64,000 bases of DNA, taken from positions 1 to 64,000 of the forward strand of contig CAMBOV010000002.1 of the NCBI GenBank assembly GCA_945869475.1, written 5' to 3'. Made by a program: the position numbers and the translations under genes. The DNA is from Singulisphaera sp. GP187 (lineage in GTDB: Bacteria; Planctomycetota; Phycisphaerae; Phycisphaerales; SM1A02). Under the pieces are notes generated by a model. The model searched no databases, was not told the origin of the DNA, and saw nothing but the letters and a program-made list of their open reading frames with translations. This document shows, in pieces, positions 59,741 to 64,000 of the stretch (its first letter is position 1; every line of letters begins with the position of its first letter).

Positions 59741-60306
59741 CACGGGTCGAGGAGCCCTCGGGCGAGCTCTCCATGCACGACAGGTCCCGCGAGCATCGCG
59801 TCATGGCGCGCGCGATCGATCGCGTGTGGAAAGCGCTCACCGATCTTGCGCGCTGGAACTCCACCGTGTATCTCGTAGGGGGGAACGTCTTTCGTGACAA
59901 CCGCGCCCGCTGCGACGATTGCGCCGCGACCGATAGTGACTCCGTGCATGATGGTCGAGCCGTGGCCGATCCATGCATCATCTCCGATCAGCGTCTTGAG
60001 AATCTCGGGACGACCGCTGAAAACGTTGGGAACACCCGCGAGATCGGGTCGATGATCTGCGCCGACAACCGCGACAGAGGGACCGAGCAACGTATATCGC
60101 CCGAGCGTCACTCCTGCCTGAATCGCACAGTCATTGTTGATGAAGGAGTAGGGACCCGCAACGAGATCGGACATCACTTCACAGTTCGATCCCATGTAGA
60201 AAGTCGAGTGGACATGCTTGAGTCCGTAGCGAAAGCGGCGCCACGCCATCACTCGTCCCCGGAGAAAGAGAAAGATTTCTCCACGGCCGAGTAGTTTTCG
60301 AATCAC
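59740..60306 (-). CDS. CatB/WbbJ-like acetyltransferase (left-handed beta-helix)
   Basis: The protein has 188 aa from a GTG at 60306 overlapping the preceding GT stop (GTGA). Hexapeptide repeats run from about residue 45 (AGPYSFINNDCAIQAGVTLGRYTLLG). The catalytic His region is DDAWIGHGSTIMHGVTIG, and the end VPPYEIHGGVPARKIGER is typical of sugar O-acetyltransferases. It lies between two GT4 paralogues and probably acetylates a sugar of the same polymer. Confidence 0.87.
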   Translation of the reverse strand: MIRKLLGRGEIFLFLRGRVMAWRRFRYGLKHVHSTFYMGSNCEVMSDLVAGPYSFINNDCAIQAGVTLGRYTLLGPSVAVVGADHRPDLAGVPNVFSGRPEILKTLIGDDAWIGHGSTIMHGVTIGRGAIVAAGAVVTKDVPPYEIHGGVPARKIGERFPHAIDRARHDAMLAGPVVHGELARGLLDP

Positions 60307-61499
60307 GGGCGAATCCTCCTCATATGAACATGAAACAAGTCATTTGAAGGATAGCCAATCACCGCGCGCTCGATTACCGCCTGTTGAAACGCGGGAGACC
60401 AGCGGTTTTCGACCATCGCTACGCAGGCCGCTCGGGTTGAATCGCGGTCGGTGGTTCGATCGAGCCAGCGGTGCATCACTCGGGCGAGATCTTCTTCGTC
60501 ACCCAGCGTGAAATAGTCGCCCGTGAGGCCCGGAATGATCGCTTCGACTTCGGGTGCCTGCTTTCCCCTCGTTCCGTGGGTCACGACAGGCACTCCATAG
60601 ATCATGCTGTGGATCGCCGTCAAACCGACAAATCCAGGCGAAACGGTGACGTCGGATGCGCTGATGAGTCGCGCAAGACGTGCTTCGTCGTAACACGCGC
60701 CTTCGAAGCGTGAGTCAATTCCTGCGGCGCGCGCGAGTTGCTCGAGCTGCGCGCGGGATGATCCATCTCCCACGAGAAGCAGATTCGCCTGCACTCCCTG
60801 TTTTTTCAGGATCGCGAGCGCTCCGATGAGCATGTCGAGCCGCTTCGAAGGCTGCAGGCGGCACGAGCAGAATGCGATGGGCAGCGACGGGTTGCGAAAG
60901 AGTTCTGCGCGAAGAGCGGTGAGCTCTGACGGTGTAATCGACTGTCTCTGCTGAATCTGAGAGTCGATGTTCAGACTGTTGTGCACAACGTGCAAGAGCG
61001 CGGGATCCCATCCCACGTCGATCGCATGCTGCTTCGCCCAACGACCATAGAACAGATGCTGATGTGCGAGTCGAAAGAAGAGTCGGCGGACCATCCCCTT
61101 GATGCCGTGGGGAGCTTCGAGAAACCCATGACTCCAGAAGTGGACGCGCTTGCCAGTGAGTCGCCCCGCGAGTGCGGCGATCCAGGTTGCGATCCAAAAA
61201 GGATTTCCTAGCAGGATGAGTTGGTCGAACTCTCGAGAAAGAGCGACGGCAATGATCCCACGCTGCCACATGATCGACCGAAAGATGCGCGTTGTGGGAC
61301 ACGCACGAAAGTCGACCGCTGCGCTCAACTGCGCGCCCTTGATCGTGGTCTCATAGTGATCGTCATCGCCACAAAAGGTGAATGTTGCAACCTCGCTTCG
61401 AGCGAGTCGCTCGATGATCGCTTCGCGATAGTGGGCGAAGAAGTGATAAATCACCGCGACGCGCGGGCGGTGAGCGGATGAGTGTCGTGAAAAAACCAC
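60303..61499 (-). CDS. GT4 glycosyltransferase, tandem paralogue 2
   Basis: The protein has 398 aa from a GTG at 61499. It shares RVAVIYHFFAHYREAIIERL, RLTGKRVHFWSHGFLEAPHG and HLFYGRWAKQHAIDVGW with the neighbours. The donor domain shows FCSCRLQPSKRLDMLIGAL, LVGDGSSRAQLEQLA and YGVPVVTHGTRGKQAPEVEAI. The start lies inside the end of paralogue 3 (49-base overlap), and no later start keeps the first beta strand. Confidence 0.88.
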   Translation of the reverse strand: MVFSRHSSAHRPRVAVIYHFFAHYREAIIERLARSEVATFTFCGDDDHYETTIKGAQLSAAVDFRACPTTRIFRSIMWQRGIIAVALSREFDQLILLGNPFWIATWIAALAGRLTGKRVHFWSHGFLEAPHGIKGMVRRLFFRLAHQHLFYGRWAKQHAIDVGWDPALLHVVHNSLNIDSQIQQRQSITPSELTALRAELFRNPSLPIAFCSCRLQPSKRLDMLIGALAILKKQGVQANLLLVGDGSSRAQLEQLARAAGIDSRFEGACYDEARLARLISASDVTVSPGFVGLTAIHSMIYGVPVVTHGTRGKQAPEVEAIIPGLTGDYFTLGDEEDLARVMHRWLDRTTDRDSTRAACVAMVENRWSPAFQQAVIERAVIGYPSNDLFHVHMRRIRP

Positions 61500-62674
61500 A
61501 GGTCGTCGGCAGGGTATCCAAGGATCGCCCGCTCAATCGAGCCGAGCTGGAAGGCCGGCGACCAGAATCGTTCGACTATCTTGTGACACGCAACTCGGGT
61601 CGCCTCGCGGTCGTACTCACCCAACAGAAAAGGGCGCATGACCCTCGCGAGATCCTCGACATTGCCCCACTCGAAAAGATCGCCAGTGACCCCAGGGATG
61701 ATCGCTTCGACTTCGGGCACTTGCTTCGCCATCGTTGAGTGCGTGACAACAGGAACGCCAAACGCCATCGATTGCATTGCCATCAGACCGACGAACCCTG
61801 GCGAAACGGTCACTGCAGTGGCTGTGATAAAGCGAGCAAGCTCAGCTTCGTCGTAGCACGCTCCTGCGAAGTGTGTATCAATTCCTGCAACGCGTGCCCA
61901 CCGCTCGAGATCATGCCGGCATTCGCCGTCGCCAACGATGAGCAGGTTTGCCTCGACCCCTTGGGTCTTCAGCGTTGCCAGTGCGGTCACGAGCATGTCG
62001 ATCCGCTTCTCGGGCTGAAGTCGGCACGAGCAGAGTGCCGTGGGCAGCGATGGATCGTGAAAGAGTTGTGTGCGCAGCGTCTGCACGCTCTCTGCATCGA
62101 CGGCCGCGCGCTGCTTCTCTTGCTCCGCCAGGTCGAGCGAGTTACCGATGACGTGCAATTTCTCGGGGGGCCATCCAGTATCCATCGCGAATTGCTTCGC
62201 CCACCGACCATAGAACATGTGCGCATGCGGGATGGCGTTGAGCGCGCGGCGGGCGAGCCCTTTCATTCCCGATGGAGCGGCGATGTATCCGTGCCCCCAG
62301 AAGAGAACACGCTTTCCCATCAGTCGTGCAAGGATCGAACCAATCCACGTGCAAGGCCAATGCGGCCCTGGGTGAAAGACGATCGTGTCGAAGCGTCGAT
62401 CCCATGCGATGCGCAGTGCACCCCACTGCCACATGTATCTGCCAAAAATCTTCCGCGTCGGGGCGAGAATGAAACGGACGTTGTCGGAAAGTGTCGCGGC
62501 CTTGATGCCAGTGCGAAAGTCGTGGTCGTCGCCGACGAATATGAAATCTGCATGCACGCTGCGAGCGAGCGCCTCAACGATTGCTGCACGGTAGTGCGGA
62601 AAAAAGTGATAGACCACTGCGACCTGTGGACGCGCTCTCGACGATTGCGAAGTTTCGTCGAAACGCCAACTCAC
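61451..62674 (-). CDS. GT4 glycosyltransferase, tandem paralogue 3
   Basis: The protein has 407 aa from a GTG at 62674 that overlaps the flippase stop (GTGA). It has QVAVVYHFFPHYRAAIVEAL, RLMGKRVLFWGHGYIAAPSG, HMFYGRWAKQFAMDTGWPPEKLH, the donor-domain CSCRLQPEKRIDMLVTAL and VPVVTHSTMAKQVPEVEAI. In the shared motifs it looks like an intermediate between paralogues 1 and 2, consistent with tandem duplication. Confidence 0.88.
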   Translation of the reverse strand: MSWRFDETSQSSRARPQVAVVYHFFPHYRAAIVEALARSVHADFIFVGDDHDFRTGIKAATLSDNVRFILAPTRKIFGRYMWQWGALRIAWDRRFDTIVFHPGPHWPCTWIGSILARLMGKRVLFWGHGYIAAPSGMKGLARRALNAIPHAHMFYGRWAKQFAMDTGWPPEKLHVIGNSLDLAEQEKQRAAVDAESVQTLRTQLFHDPSLPTALCSCRLQPEKRIDMLVTALATLKTQGVEANLLIVGDGECRHDLERWARVAGIDTHFAGACYDEAELARFITATAVTVSPGFVGLMAMQSMAFGVPVVTHSTMAKQVPEVEAIIPGVTGDLFEWGNVEDLARVMRPFLLGEYDREATRVACHKIVERFWSPAFQLGSIERAILGYPADDLWFFHDTHPLTARASR

Positions 62675-64000
62675 TCTCGAGAGACTACTCGAGTGATGAC
62701 CTGCTTAACGAATGGGACAAGTTCTCGGTAGGCCGTTGGCTGACTGAATCGGGTGAGCCAGAACGCAACCACGAATCCCAGCGGAGCCACCGCGAACAGC
62801 GTGACCAACATCCCCACGATGTCAAATCGAGAGAGCATATTCCAAGCGCCCCATACAGCGAGCGCGACCGGCAGTGCGGTCATCCATGGCGCAAACATCA
62901 CTGCCAGCGACGACCACAAAGTTCCCCCGACCCGTCGCACGCAGAGCCAGAGCGCGATGGGAAGGCTCATTCCCCACAGAACTGCAGCGCAGAGTGCGAC
63001 TCCGATCGCTCCGTGATGGCTCGCGGCGAAAATGTAGGCGCAGGCTGAAATCGCAAACTGCGTTGACTGCCAGATGAAGTAGGTGCCGAATCTCCCTTGC
63101 GCGCGCATGAGCGCCATCGTTGGAGCCGTCGCGAAGTAGAACCCCTCCAAGATGCTCAGCACGGCGAAAATGGTGATCGCACCATTCCACTTTGCCGGAA
63201 ACACAAGCGTAAAGAGCGGCTCAGCAACGGCGGCTTGCAGGAGGCAGACTGGAACGGCGACTGCGCCAATGACGCGCACGACCCGCAGGAATCCATCCGC
63301 TTGACGAGTCGCGCTTGCGCCGAGGCGAACAAAGATCGGCTGCAACACCGTGCCGAGTTGAGCGGCGATCAGTCCGTTGGCCTGCGCAGAGAGCATGAAC
63401 GCAAATGCGTAGAGGCCAGTCTGTTCTTGCGACGCGAAGTAACCCAACACAAGCGCGGGCAGCAGCACAAGCACGTTATGCACGTACTGCGCGCTCGCGG
63501 CCAGCACAAACTGGCGGATAACGCTCTTGCGGATTCGCGCGTGATGCCACGACGACGGTCGTGCGACGAGCGGTTGCGCGTGGGCGACTTCAGCGCGTTG
63601 CTTCGACCGATACCAGAGCGCCTTGGCAAACATCGCGACGACCTGCGGCAACACGAGCGAGAGTGCGCTGCAACCCGAGAAGGCCATGACAACAGTTACG
63701 AGCGTCGCGACAAGTTGGGTCGATCCATCGATGATCGCAATCGTGCGATAGTGAAAGTTGACGCGCAGTCGTGAGAGTGCGACAGTGGCGATGCCATCAC
63801 CGATCGGTCGCAGCGAGACGACCCAGACGAGTCCGATGAGAATCGCCGTGGGAAACTTGTCGAAGACGATCCCGATCACCGGAGCCGCGAGTGCGATCAA
63901 GAGTGTCGTCGCGACTGCGACGGTCACAGCCAGTCGAGCGGCGATCGGTGCGATCAATTCGAATCGTTTGCGGTGTGTGACCAGGACATCACCGACGGTC
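62671..64000 (-). CDS. Oligosaccharide flippase, Wzx/MATE-like (5' end outside window)
   Basis: The frame is open to the right edge (VGDVLVTHRKRFELIAPI precedes the first possible internal start at 63957), so the N-terminus is missing. At least 443 residues are present, with about eleven membrane segments in the visible part. Family-like stretches include VHNVLVLLPALVLGYFASQEQTGLYAFAFMLS and FATAPTMALMRAQGRFGTYF. Such proteins move lipid-linked repeat units across the inner membrane. Its stop overlaps the GT4 start at 62674, so it heads the coupled cluster. Length beyond the edge is unknown. Confidence 0.87.
   Translation of the reverse strand, partial: TVGDVLVTHRKRFELIAPIAARLAVTVAVATTLLIALAAPVIGIVFDKFPTAILIGLVWVVSLRPIGDGIATVALSRLRVNFHYRTIAIIDGSTQLVATLVTVVMAFSGCSALSLVLPQVVAMFAKALWYRSKQRAEVAHAQPLVARPSSWHHARIRKSVIRQFVLAASAQYVHNVLVLLPALVLGYFASQEQTGLYAFAFMLSAQANGLIAAQLGTVLQPIFVRLGASATRQADGFLRVVRVIGAVAVPVCLLQAAVAEPLFTLVFPAKWNGAITIFAVLSILEGFYFATAPTMALMRAQGRFGTYFIWQSTQFAISACAYIFAASHHGAIGVALCAAVLWGMSLPIALWLCVRRVGGTLWSSLAVMFAPWMTALPVALAVWGAWNMLSRFDIVGMLVTLFAVAPLGFVVAFWLTRFSQPTAYRELVPFVKQVITRVVSRE

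Noticed and set aside
61739-62731. 330-codon plus-strand frame opposite GT4 paralogue 3
   Set aside because: It mirrors the coding strand of a well-supported glycosyltransferase and shows no recognisable fold.
1-64000. CRISPR arrays, rRNA genes, prophage or integrase modules
   Set aside because: No regularly spaced repeats, rRNA-like stretches, phage structural genes or integrases were seen; the only mobile element is the ISL3 remnant.

Overview
This 64-kb window reads as chromosomal DNA of a planctomycete, most likely class Phycisphaerae. The evidence is an EF-Tu with the planctomycete-type altered switch I, a subtilase ending in Asp-rich dockerin-like repeats, a C-terminal VPVPG plus hydrophobic plus RRRR sorting tail, a prepilin-type secreted protein, many GTG/TTG starts and few strong Shine-Dalgarno sites. 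Coding density is high. No gene-free stretch exceeds 300 bases (the longest is 36107-36339) and I see no rRNA, CRISPR array or prophage. All placements rest on reading the sequence; no database search was run.

Layout. 1-2510: the 5' part of a huge secreted Gly-rich repeat protein of autotransporter-adhesin type, running off the left edge. 2612-13015 (minus): an unknown protein, then a tightly packed run read from 13015 downwards: a MutL-family ASKHA ATPase, a barrel-sandwich/KOW protein, an FN3 membrane protein, three more membrane proteins, then zwf and pgl. 13065-19571: dgkA, a secreted subtilase, a large secreted GPW-repeat protein and small membrane or lipoproteins. 19611-30163: nearly the whole kynurenine to 2-aminomuconate route (HAAO, ACMSD, kynureninase, KMO, an EamA transporter, aldehyde dehydrogenase, RidA-type deaminase, kynurenine formamidase). 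It is interrupted by a decayed ISL3-family element and by an opposite-strand GT39 glycosyltransferase. 29489-36106 (minus): a kinase, a two-domain HtrA-like protein, dCMP deaminase, a DUF1579-like protein, a membrane protein, an atypical SDR and KynB, closely spaced. 36340-46992: a PGRP-like amidase, lipoproteins, rex, metF, metG, a PEP-CTERM-like protein, proS and a CHAD protein. 47006-50428: lipoprotein, nusG, secE, tRNA-Trp, rpmG, tuf and tRNA-Thr, which is the classical bacterial order, but rplK does not follow nusG. 50534-55375: a pseudopilin, rho, coaE and cysS. 55399-64000: an exopolysaccharide cluster with glycosyltransferases (three of them tandem paralogues), two left-handed beta-helix acyltransferases and a Wzx-type flippase cut by the right edge.

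The most unusual parts are: (1) the MutL-headed membrane-protein run with no visible B12 mutase, the best candidate for an undescribed system; (2) the kynurenine cluster split by an IS remnant, with a 15-bp-period repeat and an 8-bp palindrome in the promoter gap of its main operon; (3) an HtrA-like protein whose second protease domain is catalytically dead and split by a PDZ domain; (4) a GT4 enzyme carrying an extra N-terminal half-GT4; and (5) an intrinsic-terminator-like hairpin directly in front of tRNA-Thr-tuf.
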